Origin: an uncultured Eubacteriales bacterium
Lineage (GTDB): Bacteria > Bacillota_A > Clostridia > Oscillospirales > Acutalibacteraceae
Length of the DNA: 7,637 nt
Reading direction: 5' to 3'
NCBI GenBank assembly: GCA_934454005.1
Contig: CAKSGI010000081.1
Location: 1-7,637 of the forward strand
Part shown: positions 1 through 6,458 of the stretch, in pieces
How positions within the stretch are numbered: the first letter of the stretch is position 1
Layout of the letters: each line of letters opens with the position of its first letter
Notes under the pieces: generated by a model
What the model was told of the DNA's origin: nothing
Databases searched by the model: none
What the model saw: the letters and a program-made list of their open reading frames with translations, nothing else
Made by a program: the position numbers and the translations under genes

Positions 1-76
1 GGAAAATCTGATATTTCCGCTCTATCGCCCCTCATTTCTATTTTATCTCGTTTGTACCCCTTGTACACCGATGTTT
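1..76 (-). other. Frame-shifted continuation of the pyruvyl transferase gene
   Basis: On the minus strand the -1 frame is open from about base 77 to the left edge, past the TAG that ends the 167-codon frame. It encodes YKGYKRDKIEMRGDRAEI, followed by SDF. The piece IEMRGDRAEIS resembles the segment of pyruvyl transferases that follows the GPF motif, where a strand leads to R-D-x-x-S-x-E. One extra A in the A-run at 74-76, or one extra G in the G-run at 57-60, would join the two frames without a stop. The rest of the gene lies beyond the window, so it cannot be checked whether the C-terminal half is otherwise intact. Confidence 0.6.
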
Positions 77-541
77 AAAAGGATAAATACTAATACCTGT
101 AAAACAATATTTTTTATGATATAGCTTTGCAAACTTGACTGCTAAACACATTTCATACATCATATCTGGCCACAGGGAATTTATATATCCCCCACCAATA
201 ATATGAAGTGCATCTATTTCTCTAAATATTTTATGAACTAAATGATATTTATGATTTGTTTCATCTTCAAAAAGCTGTTCTTCATTTTGCTTCATTACAA
301 AAACATCATAGCCGCATGAAACAGTATATTGATGTAAATAATCAACAGAGACTATATTTGCTTCTTTCCCACAATAAAGAGATGTATATGTTGCATCTTT
401 TGTAAAAACATAAATAATGCAACGATTACCATAAATATTTTTTATTTTTTGAATATTTGCTTCTAATATTGCTTCATCACCAACATTAGGATTACCAACT
501 GCTCCAAACAAAGCAATTTTTTTATCAACTGCATTTTCCAT
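38..541 (-). CDS. Polysaccharide pyruvyl transferase family protein (CsaB-like), apparently frameshifted
   Basis: The first 167 residues of a polysaccharide pyruvyl transferase family protein, which typically adds a ketal pyruvate from phosphoenolpyruvate to a glycan sugar in the cytoplasm. The N-terminal block GAVGNPNVGDEAILEANI (13-30) is the family's G-N-x-G-D-E signature. DALHIIGGGYINSLWPD (110-126) is the conserved GGG segment, followed by YCFTGISIYPF (145-155), which corresponds to the TGQS-x-GPF region. Family members usually have 300-400 residues, so this frame ends at about half length, at TAG 38-40. The downstream sequence reads on as family-like protein in another frame, so a one-base frameshift is likely. 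If the change is real, the product lacks its C-terminal half and is probably inactive. The start is 11 bases after the SLH gene stop with only a poor AAG-type ribosome site. The last-gene position next to an SLH protein suggests a role in making its glycan ligand. Confidence 0.82.
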   Translation of the reverse strand: MENAVDKKIALFGAVGNPNVGDEAILEANIQKIKNIYGNRCIIYVFTKDATYTSLYCGKEANIVSVDYLHQYTVSCGYDVFVMKQNEEQLFEDETNHKYHLVHKIFREIDALHIIGGGYINSLWPDMMYEMCLAVKFAKLYHKKYCFTGISIYPFKHRCTRGTNEIK

Positions 542-552
542 AAATAACTATC

Positions 553-1422
553 TTACTTAATTAAACGTTTTAAGAAAGCGGCCATATCACATCTTTTAAC
601 CGTTTCATAAGGTCTAAATGTTCTTAAACCATTATTTTCAATCCACCCTTGAGATATACCTGCATGAGCTAACCAGATAACATCTTCAGCATGTGGGCTG
701 CTATAATCTATATCTTTAAAACATAACCAATCCATTTGTGAAGGTGACCAATATGCAGCATCACTAATACCTGCTCGCGATAATAATCTTCTTAAAAAAG
801 CCGCCATATCACATCTTGCAACACTTTGATAAGGTCTGAATTCTCTTGCTTCATCATATACAAGCCAACCCTCAGATATCCCTTGATGAGCCAACCATAA
901 AATATCTTCAGCGTGTGCAACCGATGAATTAACATCTATAAACTTTTCATAATCACCATAAGTTGGTGTCCATGAGTTGGCATCTAATAAATTATACATT
1001 TTTGCAAGTCTTCTAATAAAAGCTGCCATATCTGCTCGAGCAACTTCATTATATGGTCTAAATTCTATATTAGAACCTGAACTCCATCCTTTAGAAATAT
1101 TATTATTTGCTAACCAAACTATTTCATCTCTATGTGGTGTATCTGCATATACATCACTAAAGCCACCATAAGTAGTTGGTGGTGTGACAGGTGTTTCATG
1201 AACACATTTAATACATGGTTTTTTTCCTTTATTAATTGCTTCTTGTAATGTCATTGCAATAGGATTCTTCATATCACTGCAAATACTGCTGTAATGATAC
1301 TTTGTTCCGGTTCTAGATACATAAACAATTCGATTATAATCTTCACAATAAATAGCTTTTATTTGGGTAAATAAAAGAAATGCAACAAGTAGCATCGAAA
1401 ATATAGACATCTTTTTCTTCAT
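553..1422 (-). CDS. Secreted protein with His/Cys metal-site-like module and three S-layer-homology-like repeats
   Basis: A 289-residue exported protein. Residues 1-23 form a signal peptide: KKK, a hydrophobic core (SIFSMLLVAFLLF), and a possible cut after QIKA. Residues about 33-74 form a small module, YVSRTGTKYHYSSIC ending in PCIKC; His43, Cys48, Cys70 and Cys73 could bind a metal. A Pro/Thr-rich linker follows (78-84). Three repeats then fill residues 88-139, 161-213 and 235-287. Each runs F-x-D, H-x-x-E/D-I/V, WLA, IS-x-GW, FRPY, V-x-R-x-DMAAF, RL, separated by regular 21-residue spacers. This matches the layout of SLH domains, with R-x-DM in place of the classical TRAE motif. Known SLH triplets bind pyruvylated cell-wall glycans. 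The start is set at the ATG at 1422 because a strong AGGGAGGTGA site sits just upstream; a GTG at 1431 lies within that site. No enzyme domain, LPxTG motif or lipobox is seen. The role is inferred as a surface or cell-wall binding protein. Confidence 0.85.
   Translation of the reverse strand: MKKKMSIFSMLLVAFLLFTQIKAIYCEDYNRIVYVSRTGTKYHYSSICSDMKNPIAMTLQEAINKGKKPCIKCVHETPVTPPTTYGGFSDVYADTPHRDEIVWLANNNISKGWSSGSNIEFRPYNEVARADMAAFIRRLAKMYNLLDANSWTPTYGDYEKFIDVNSSVAHAEDILWLAHQGISEGWLVYDEAREFRPYQSVARCDMAAFLRRLLSRAGISDAAYWSPSQMDWLCFKDIDYSSPHAEDVIWLAHAGISQGWIENNGLRTFRPYETVKRCDMAAFLKRLIK
562..1161 (-). repeat. Three tandem SLH-like coding repeats
   Basis: Three in-frame units of 52-53 codons lie at 1161-1006, 942-784 and 720-562, each pair separated by 21 codons, for a period of about 74 codons. 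Units 2 and 3 are close even at the DNA level; both contain the plus-strand stretch gccatatcacatctt and a shared ataaggtct a little further on. Unit 1 has diverged more. This indicates internal duplication of a protein module and not a mobile element. Confidence 0.85.
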
Positions 1423-1427
1423 GTAAA

Positions 1428-1437
1428 TCACCTCCCT
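1428..1437 (-). promoter_or_regulatory. Strong Shine-Dalgarno site of the SLH-repeat gene
   Basis: The minus strand reads AGGGAGGTGA, almost the full anti-16S complement, with 5 bases between its end and the ATG at 1422 (8 from the GGAGG core). It is the best ribosome site in the window and decides the start, since the in-frame GTG at 1431-1429 lies inside the site itself. Confidence 0.85.
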
Positions 1438-1465
1438 AATTATTATTTAAACTATTTATAACAAA

Positions 1466-2902
1466 CTATTTATCTTCATGTTTATTTAAATAATCAATTA
1501 AAAGCATATTATTTGTCATTACCCCTACATAATACAAAGCTGCTCTTTTACCTATTTCTTTTTTTGCCATTAAGAATGTTCTGAAGAAAGTACCGGTTGT
1601 TTTAAAATCTTCTCTTGCTTTCGCCATATATTCTTTCAAATATTCTTTTTTTAGTTTTGATATTGCCCATCTATGTGACTGTATCTTAACCAATTGCAAA
1701 CAGTCAGTTAAACGTTGATTGTTTAAACTTGCAATACTTTTATTTAAATAATTAAATATATCAAAATGAACATACAATCTTTGATCGTCTACCGAAACAT
1801 CTTGGCCTGGTCTTTCTAAACGATAATAATATAGATATTCTTCTGTTGAAATAACTGATTTTGCATTAGCATATACTTCTACTTTAAAAGGTAAATCATC
1901 AAATCTTCTTAAATCTGTATAAAAATGAATCTTAGCTCTATCAATTAGTTCTCTTTTATAAATACCTCTCCATATTGCTATACGTTGAAATACAATTAAA
2001 GGAAAAATCTCTTTAGGAAAATATACACCAGTATTATATGGCCATCCCAAAGTATCTATTACTCTTTCACTTTTACCATTATTTTCATAATAATTATTAT
2101 AACCACAGTAGCTTATTTCAAAAGAACCAACCATAGCAGCTCTTAATAATTTTCTAAACATACTTTCATCAATATAATCATCAGGATCAATAAAACCAAT
2201 ATATGTACCTTTAGCTCTTTCTAAACCATATTGTCTAGCTGAAGCACATCCTCCATTTGGTTTATCCAAAAGTTTAATTCGATTGTCTTTTTTACTTGCT
2301 TCTAAAATAATATCTCTTGAGTTATCTGATGAACCATCATTAACAAACAAAAACTCAACATAATCAGCTTTCCACGCTGTAACACTATCTATACATTGAT
2401 TCAAATATTTTGCTACATTATAAACAGGAAAAATAACACTTAGTTCTATTGGATTATCAGTCTTTGTCCAATCTAATACCTGTTGCATATTTTTATCTGG
2501 ATGAGTCACAATTAAAATACGTTCACTGATTTTTCTATATTTTTCCCATACTGAAAAAGAAGAAATTGTTTTTGCAAACATACTTCCAACAAAATTAACT
2601 GGATTAAATTCTAGTAAATCATAAAGTTCAGTTCCATCAACCACATCTTCAAAAATTACTGTATTAAATTTTACATGTTTTTCTTTTAAGGTTTCCAAAT
2701 CAACATATTCTACAATATTTGAAAAAGGTTTTACTAATTCATCAGCGAATTCTTTTGTAATTCTACCAGTAAGTGTTACTTTTTTTAAATTAGTTCTATC
2801 TAATAATTCATTTAATTGAGATGTTTGATAATCTTTCTCAACATAAAGTAATATTTCATCTATATCCAGATTGCAGTTAAAAAAATTAAATATCTCTCTC
2901 AT
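1466..2902 (-). CDS. GT2 family glycosyltransferase with about 150-residue N-terminal extension
   Basis: A 478-residue protein whose GT-A catalytic domain begins late. LSVIFPVYNVAKYL is at 154-167, FVNDGSSDNS at 186-195, NGGCASARQYGLERAKG at 216-232 and the DXD motif FIDPDDY at 237-243. RRFDDLPFKVEVY (332-344) lies where many family members carry the catalytic-base acidic motif. The region after about 380 is helical and basic and could contact acceptor or membrane. Residues 1-150 precede the usual start of a GT2 enzyme. They alternate strand-like and helix-like stretches (for example KKVTLTGRI, NTVIFEDVVDG, RILIVTHPD), suggesting a compact Rossmann-like domain that I cannot assign to a family. 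The gene starts 2 bases after the previous stop behind a weak AAGG site and ends 43 bases before the SLH gene start. Its sugar specificity is unknown. Confidence 0.9.
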   Translation of the reverse strand: MREIFNFFNCNLDIDEILLYVEKDYQTSQLNELLDRTNLKKVTLTGRITKEFADELVKPFSNIVEYVDLETLKEKHVKFNTVIFEDVVDGTELYDLLEFNPVNFVGSMFAKTISSFSVWEKYRKISERILIVTHPDKNMQQVLDWTKTDNPIELSVIFPVYNVAKYLNQCIDSVTAWKADYVEFLFVNDGSSDNSRDIILEASKKDNRIKLLDKPNGGCASARQYGLERAKGTYIGFIDPDDYIDESMFRKLLRAAMVGSFEISYCGYNNYYENNGKSERVIDTLGWPYNTGVYFPKEIFPLIVFQRIAIWRGIYKRELIDRAKIHFYTDLRRFDDLPFKVEVYANAKSVISTEEYLYYYRLERPGQDVSVDDQRLYVHFDIFNYLNKSIASLNNQRLTDCLQLVKIQSHRWAISKLKKEYLKEYMAKAREDFKTTGTFFRTFLMAKKEIGKRAALYYVGVMTNNMLLIDYLNKHEDK

Positions 2903-2904
2903 GA

Positions 2905-3972
2905 TTATTTACCAACCTTATATCCTAAATTTTTAAAATAGTTTCTAACTCTGTAGTCATCTAACATACGATAAAAAGGACTCTTTATAATAAATGTTTT
3001 CGCTTGTTCTGTTCTACGATGTGGAGAGCATGTATCAAAATATAATTTGAAATATTTTTTTGGAATCTCATTGAATAATACATGCATTTTTGCCAAAAAT
3101 TCATCAATATAATCCTCACTGATTACATCGATTGTCCATGTTGTAAATTGCCATAATGCTCTAATAATATATGCAATATCTTCATCTTCCCATTTTTCTG
3201 TCTTAGCCATATTTATCGTATCTCTAAAGACATCTATAACATCTAAACGTGTTTTTCCCGTTCCCGAAGTAGTTTGACTATCTGTGTTAATACGGTAAAT
3301 AAAACCTGTATTTTTTAAACCAACACAACGGCTTGCATAATGTACTGCTCTATAATGAGGTTGGACATCTTCCCATTTCTTTCCTTCACTGAATTTAAAA
3401 TCAATATTTCTTAAAAATTCAGTACGATATATTTTTCTGCTTGGACTTGGTTCAAGAGCATAAATCCATTTATTATTTGAAACATTAGTAACAATAGACA
3501 AATCACTCTTATTTCCTTTACTGTCTTCTGGATAAAAAATATGTTCAAATAGATCTATATCGTGCCAATCAGTAATTTGTTTTGTGCTGTTATCATAAAG
3601 CCATGGTAACGTAAAAACCATGTCTGGATATTCATCCATCTTACTTAATAAATAAGTAAACTTTTCTATAAATTTAGGTTCTTGATAATCATCACTATCT
3701 AAAAAAGTAACAAACTTTGTATTTACTTTAGTAAGAGCTAAATTTCTTGCAACTGCTTGTCCACTGTTTTCTTGATTAATTAATTCAAACATTTCAGGAT
3801 AGGCTTGAACATACTCTTCAGCAATAGCCTTAGAGTTATCCGTTGAGCCATCGTTAATAATAATTGCTTTATGTGCTTTAACTGTTTGTGTTACCAAACT
3901 ATCTAAACATTGCCTGAAATAATTTTCAGAATTATATACAGGTATAATAAATGTTAATAAGATTTCGTTCAT
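2905..3972 (-). CDS. GT2 family glycosyltransferase (GT-A fold)
   Basis: A 355-residue family 2 glycosyltransferase. The N-terminal catalytic domain shows LTFIIPVYNSENYF (6-19), IINDGSTDNS (38-47) with nucleotide-binding Asp41, ENSGQAVARNLAL (68-80) and the DXD metal motif FLDSDDY (90-96). Residues about 100-260 hold the acceptor region, with GKKWEDVQPHYRA near the usual place of the ED catalytic-base motif (W-E-D). The last 100 residues are mostly helical-looking and basic, with no clear membrane span. It should transfer one sugar to the growing lipid-linked glycan in the cytoplasm; donor and linkage cannot be read from the sequence. It follows the ATPase gene after 28 bases, and a GGGGGA run lies upstream of the ATG at a somewhat long distance (about 11 bases). 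It ends 2 bases before the next gene, consistent with co-transcription. Confidence 0.92.
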   Translation of the reverse strand: MNEILLTFIIPVYNSENYFRQCLDSLVTQTVKAHKAIIINDGSTDNSKAIAEEYVQAYPEMFELINQENSGQAVARNLALTKVNTKFVTFLDSDDYQEPKFIEKFTYLLSKMDEYPDMVFTLPWLYDNSTKQITDWHDIDLFEHIFYPEDSKGNKSDLSIVTNVSNNKWIYALEPSPSRKIYRTEFLRNIDFKFSEGKKWEDVQPHYRAVHYASRCVGLKNTGFIYRINTDSQTTSGTGKTRLDVIDVFRDTINMAKTEKWEDEDIAYIIRALWQFTTWTIDVISEDYIDEFLAKMHVLFNEIPKKYFKLYFDTCSPHRRTEQAKTFIIKSPFYRMLDDYRVRNYFKNLGYKVGK

Positions 3973-4000
3973 AAATTCTCATTCCCCCAAAAATAATTTA

Positions 4001-4741
4001 CTAATTTCCATTTGAATATTTTTCTGTCACTTCACAAGCAGGTCCATCTAACTTCATTATGCCATGTTCAAGCCAGATAGCCCGATCACATAATTCATTA
4101 ACTTGTTCCTTGTTGTGACTGACAAATAACAAAGTTGTTCCATTTGATAAAAGTTCTTCTATTCTTTTTTTACATTTTTGCTGGAACTGGAAATCTCCAA
4201 CAGCAAGAACTTCATCAACAATTAAAATATCTGCTTTTACTATTGTTGCTATAGCAAAACCAAGTCTTGCTACCATACCCGATGAAAAATTCTTTACAGG
4301 AACATCCATAAAATTTTGAAGTTCAGAAAATTCAACAATTTCATCAAAATGTTCTTCCATAAACTTTCTATCATATCCTAGCACTGCACCATTTAAATAA
4401 ATGTTTTCTCTCGCCGTTAAATCCATATCAAATCCAGCACCAAGCTCTATTAATGGAGCAATAGAACCATTTACTTTGATACTTCCATGAGTAGGATACA
4501 TAACACCTGCTATAATCTTTAATAAAGTACTTTTCCCACTTCCATTTACACCAATAAGCGCAACTGCTTCGCCCTTTTTGATATTAAAAGAAACATTTTT
4601 TAATGCATAAAATTCATTGAAATGAAGTTTTCCTTTTAATAATTTCAAAATGTATTCTTTAATTGTATCTGTTCTTTCTTCTTCTAAATTAAAGCACATT
4701 GTAACATCATTAATTTCGATAATATTTTCTAATTCTTTCAT
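4001..4741 (-). CDS. ABC transporter ATP-binding protein for polysaccharide export (Wzt/TagH-like)
   Basis: ATPase partner of the permease. The frame is open further upstream to an ATG at 4804, but that start lies inside the permease gene with no ribosome site and adds 21 residues that do not resemble the family. The ATG at 4741, 10 bases after the permease stop and behind AAGAGAGAG (4745-4753), is preferred and gives 246 residues. In this numbering, Walker A is GVNGSGKST (64-72). The family segment IELGAGFDMDLTARENI (98-114) stands where other ABC proteins have the Q-loop. The signature is FSSGM (152-156), Walker B with catalytic Glu is DILIVDEV (171-178), and the H-loop His is about 209. 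The protein ends soon after the nucleotide-binding domain, so the C-terminal carbohydrate-binding domain of Wzt proteins that read a capped glycan end is absent. Export is therefore probably not gated by end-capping recognition through this protein. Confidence 0.95.
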   Translation of the reverse strand: MKELENIIEINDVTMCFNLEEERTDTIKEYILKLLKGKLHFNEFYALKNVSFNIKKGEAVALIGVNGSGKSTLLKIIAGVMYPTHGSIKVNGSIAPLIELGAGFDMDLTARENIYLNGAVLGYDRKFMEEHFDEIVEFSELQNFMDVPVKNFSSGMVARLGFAIATIVKADILIVDEVLAVGDFQFQQKCKKRIEELLSNGTTLLFVSHNKEQVNELCDRAIWLEHGIMKLDGPACEVTEKYSNGN

Positions 4742-4744
4742 ATA

Positions 4745-4753
4745 CTCTCTCTT
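4745..4753 (-). promoter_or_regulatory. Probable Shine-Dalgarno site of the exporter ATPase gene
   Basis: The purine run AAGAGAGAG begins within the permease stop codon and ends 3 bases before the ATG at 4741. It is only moderately like GGAGG. The alternative ATG at 4804 has no purine-rich site upstream at all, so this run favours the 4741 start. Confidence 0.5.
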
Positions 4754-5537
4754 AAATATAAAGGATGAAATTTCTTTGTGATTTTCTAAATACAACAAAG
4801 CCAATCAATATAGATATAAAACTTGCAAGAAAGCAATTTACCCAAATTGTTAATTCAGGTATTTGGTTAAATAAAACAATATCTCTAAAAAACGAAATAT
4901 AACTATACATCGGATTGAATTTTACGATATTAAATATTTCTATCGGTAATGCTTCTACAGGATAGAAAATAGGTGTTAAATACATCCATGCCATTGTAAG
5001 TACACCATATAAATGAACAATATCTCTAAAATATACAGATAATGAAGATAAAATAAAAGAAATCCCCATACAGAAAACAAACAATAAAACTAAAGGAATA
5101 GGAAATAATAATATATATGGTGAAAAACTTGCTTTCGTTGCGACCATAACAATTAAAATTGCAACAAGACTAAAACTCATTGTCACAAAACAAGAAACTA
5201 CTCTTGAAATTGGAAATATATATTTTGGTATATATACTTTTTTTATCAATGAAGCATTTTGAATAATAGAGTACATTGCCATATTTGTGCTTTCATTAAA
5301 AAAAGTCCATAATGTCTGCCCACAAATCAGATATAACGGGTAATTTGGAATGTTATAACGAAACATATAAGAAAAAACAACAGACATAACACTCATCATT
5401 AAAAGTGGATTTAATAAGCTCCATATATAGCCTAAAAAACTTCTTCTATATTTCACTTTTAAATCTCTTAAAACAAGTTCATGAACTAAAGGTTTATATC
5501 TAATATAGTTTTTTAAAGTTCTTTTTATACCAAGCAT
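4752..5537 (-). CDS. ABC-2 type polysaccharide exporter permease (Wzm/TagG-like)
   Basis: A 261-residue integral membrane protein, the usual size for Wzm/TagG/KpsM-type permeases. Residues 17-46 hold the family's entry region: LVLRDLKVKYRRSFLGYIW runs into the first membrane span through LLNPLL. Hydrophobic spans are visible at about 38-58, 66-82, 108-133, 140-166, 175-195 and 230-250, giving six. RDIVHLYG (171-178) and NPMYSYISFFRDI (208-220) are other family-like segments. It would dimerise and pair with the downstream ATPase to move a lipid-linked glycan across the cytoplasmic membrane. The start is well supported by AAAGGGAGAG (5543-5552), with a 7-base spacer, and overlaps the upstream stop by one base. 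An exporter of this type means the polymer is assembled in the cytoplasm, unlike Wzx/Wzy clusters; no flippase or polymerase is seen here. Confidence 0.95.
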   Translation of the reverse strand: MLGIKRTLKNYIRYKPLVHELVLRDLKVKYRRSFLGYIWSLLNPLLMMSVMSVVFSYMFRYNIPNYPLYLICGQTLWTFFNESTNMAMYSIIQNASLIKKVYIPKYIFPISRVVSCFVTMSFSLVAILIVMVATKASFSPYILLFPIPLVLLFVFCMGISFILSSLSVYFRDIVHLYGVLTMAWMYLTPIFYPVEALPIEIFNIVKFNPMYSYISFFRDIVLFNQIPELTIWVNCFLASFISILIGFVVFRKSQRNFILYI

Positions 5538-6457
5538 TAAATCTCTCCCTTTATCATTTCAATCTTTGGATTAAAAAATAATCCTTTAATCATACTTGAA
5601 ATTAATACATAACATCTTTTCAGCTTATAGTTTTTTGCTTTAAAGATTATTCTAAATAAGTTTAATCCGCATTTTGCTAGATAATACACAATTCCCCGTA
5701 TACCTTCTTTTCGATATAGATATGCTTCATTTCTAAAAGCATACTTATATCGGTTAATTCTTTTTAAATCATCTTTAGAAATACTACTGCCATTATTTTC
5801 TTTCATCGCGTGAATAACTTGACTATTTCCAACCATATAACAATTCATCTTGTTTCTAACTGTCATTCTACGTGTATATTCAATGTCATCTCCCCAGATA
5901 AAAAACTCTTTTATTGGTAGGCCAACTTTATTTATTGATTGAGCAGGAATGAGCAATGATACAAATGTAGATTGTTCCACTTGAATAATACTGTCTTTTA
6001 AATATTGAATATGATGATAATAATCTTTTTTTATTTTTTGTCTGTTCATTTTACATTCTTTTCCATTAGTCCAAAGAACAGTACTTGATAAATAACCATA
6101 GTTATTTACCCCACCTAATGTTTTATCAGCTTCCACTAGTTTTTCTAAGCTATTTGCTAAAGGAAAACAATCATCATCCATAATCCAAACATATTTATAA
6201 CCCTGTTTTACGGCTAATTTCAGACCATAATTGAAGCCACCAGCACCACCAATATTCTTATCTAAATGATAATATAATATTTGTTTATCATTAATATAAT
6301 GCTGTAATACTTCTTTGGTATTATCGCTACTGTTATTATCAACCACTAGAATATTGCAAGTAACTGTTTGTGCTAATAATTTATCAATACACTTAACTAA
6401 CATATCTGAACGATTATAAGTAACAACAATAGCAGCAATTTCATTTCTTGTTTCCAT
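5537..6457 (-). CDS. GT2 family glycosyltransferase, galactofuranosyl/rhamnosyltransferase-like
   Basis: A 306-residue GT-A fold glycosyltransferase. It opens with AAIVVTYNR (residues 8-16), then VVDNNSSDNT (38-47), which form the nucleotide-sugar binding region. NIGGAGGFNYG lies at 68-78. The metal-binding motif is WIMDDDCFP with Asp 94-96. FFIWGDDIEYTRR (185-197) supplies a candidate catalytic Asp pair, followed by His216 in a VIHAMKENNG segment. The DDD motif with a downstream W-x-DD-x-E-Y block is typical of the GlfT-type and rhamnosyltransferase branch of GT2, so a deoxysugar or furanose donor is plausible but unproved. The C-terminal third is basic with some hydrophobic stretches (about 255-272 and 283-295), which suggests membrane association. 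The gene begins 2 bases after the DUF4422 stop and its own stop shares one base with the next start (TAATG). The AAAGG ribosome site is rather far from the ATG. Confidence 0.9.
   Translation of the reverse strand: METRNEIAAIVVTYNRSDMLVKCIDKLLAQTVTCNILVVDNNSSDNTKEVLQHYINDKQILYYHLDKNIGGAGGFNYGLKLAVKQGYKYVWIMDDDCFPLANSLEKLVEADKTLGGVNNYGYLSSTVLWTNGKECKMNRQKIKKDYYHHIQYLKDSIIQVEQSTFVSLLIPAQSINKVGLPIKEFFIWGDDIEYTRRMTVRNKMNCYMVGNSQVIHAMKENNGSSISKDDLKRINRYKYAFRNEAYLYRKEGIRGIVYYLAKCGLNLFRIIFKAKNYKLKRCYVLISSMIKGLFFNPKIEMIKGEI
5543..5552 (-). promoter_or_regulatory. Shine-Dalgarno site of the exporter permease gene
   Basis: AAAGGGAGAG on the minus strand lies in the 3' end of the upstream glycosyltransferase gene. 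Seven bases separate GGGAG from the ATG at 5537, which supports that start despite the one-base stop/start overlap. Confidence 0.7.
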
Positions 6458-6458
6458 A

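Noticed and set aside
68..80. Programmed -1 frameshift at the TTTTAAAC stretch in the pyruvyl transferase gene
   Set aside because: The slip direction would be right, and TTTAAAC is a known slippery heptamer, but here it is out of register with the zero frame (codons TTT AAA). No stimulating stem-loop or internal Shine-Dalgarno is evident, so a simple indel is more likely.
977..1171. A 64-codon open frame on the plus strand
   Set aside because: It lies wholly inside the SLH-repeat gene on the opposite strand, has no ribosome site of note, and its protein resembles no family I know; it is a shadow of the coding repeats.
1330..1360. Lipoprotein signal in the SLH-repeat protein
   Set aside because: A Cys follows the signal core (AIYC), but Tyr at -1 does not fit a lipobox; an ordinary signal peptide cut is more likely.
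1429..1431. GTG start that would lengthen the SLH-repeat protein by three residues
   Set aside because: The codon is part of the AGGGAGGTGA ribosome site that correctly serves the ATG at 1422.
1423..1465. Promoter in the gap before the SLH-repeat gene
   Set aside because: The gap is AT-rich with a TTGTTA-like and several TA-rich words, but no pair with proper spacing that stands out from the AT-rich background.
3973..4000. Terminator or separate promoter between the ATPase and the following GT2 gene
   Set aside because: The 28-base gap has a G-run that serves as a ribosome site but no hairpin with a U-tract.
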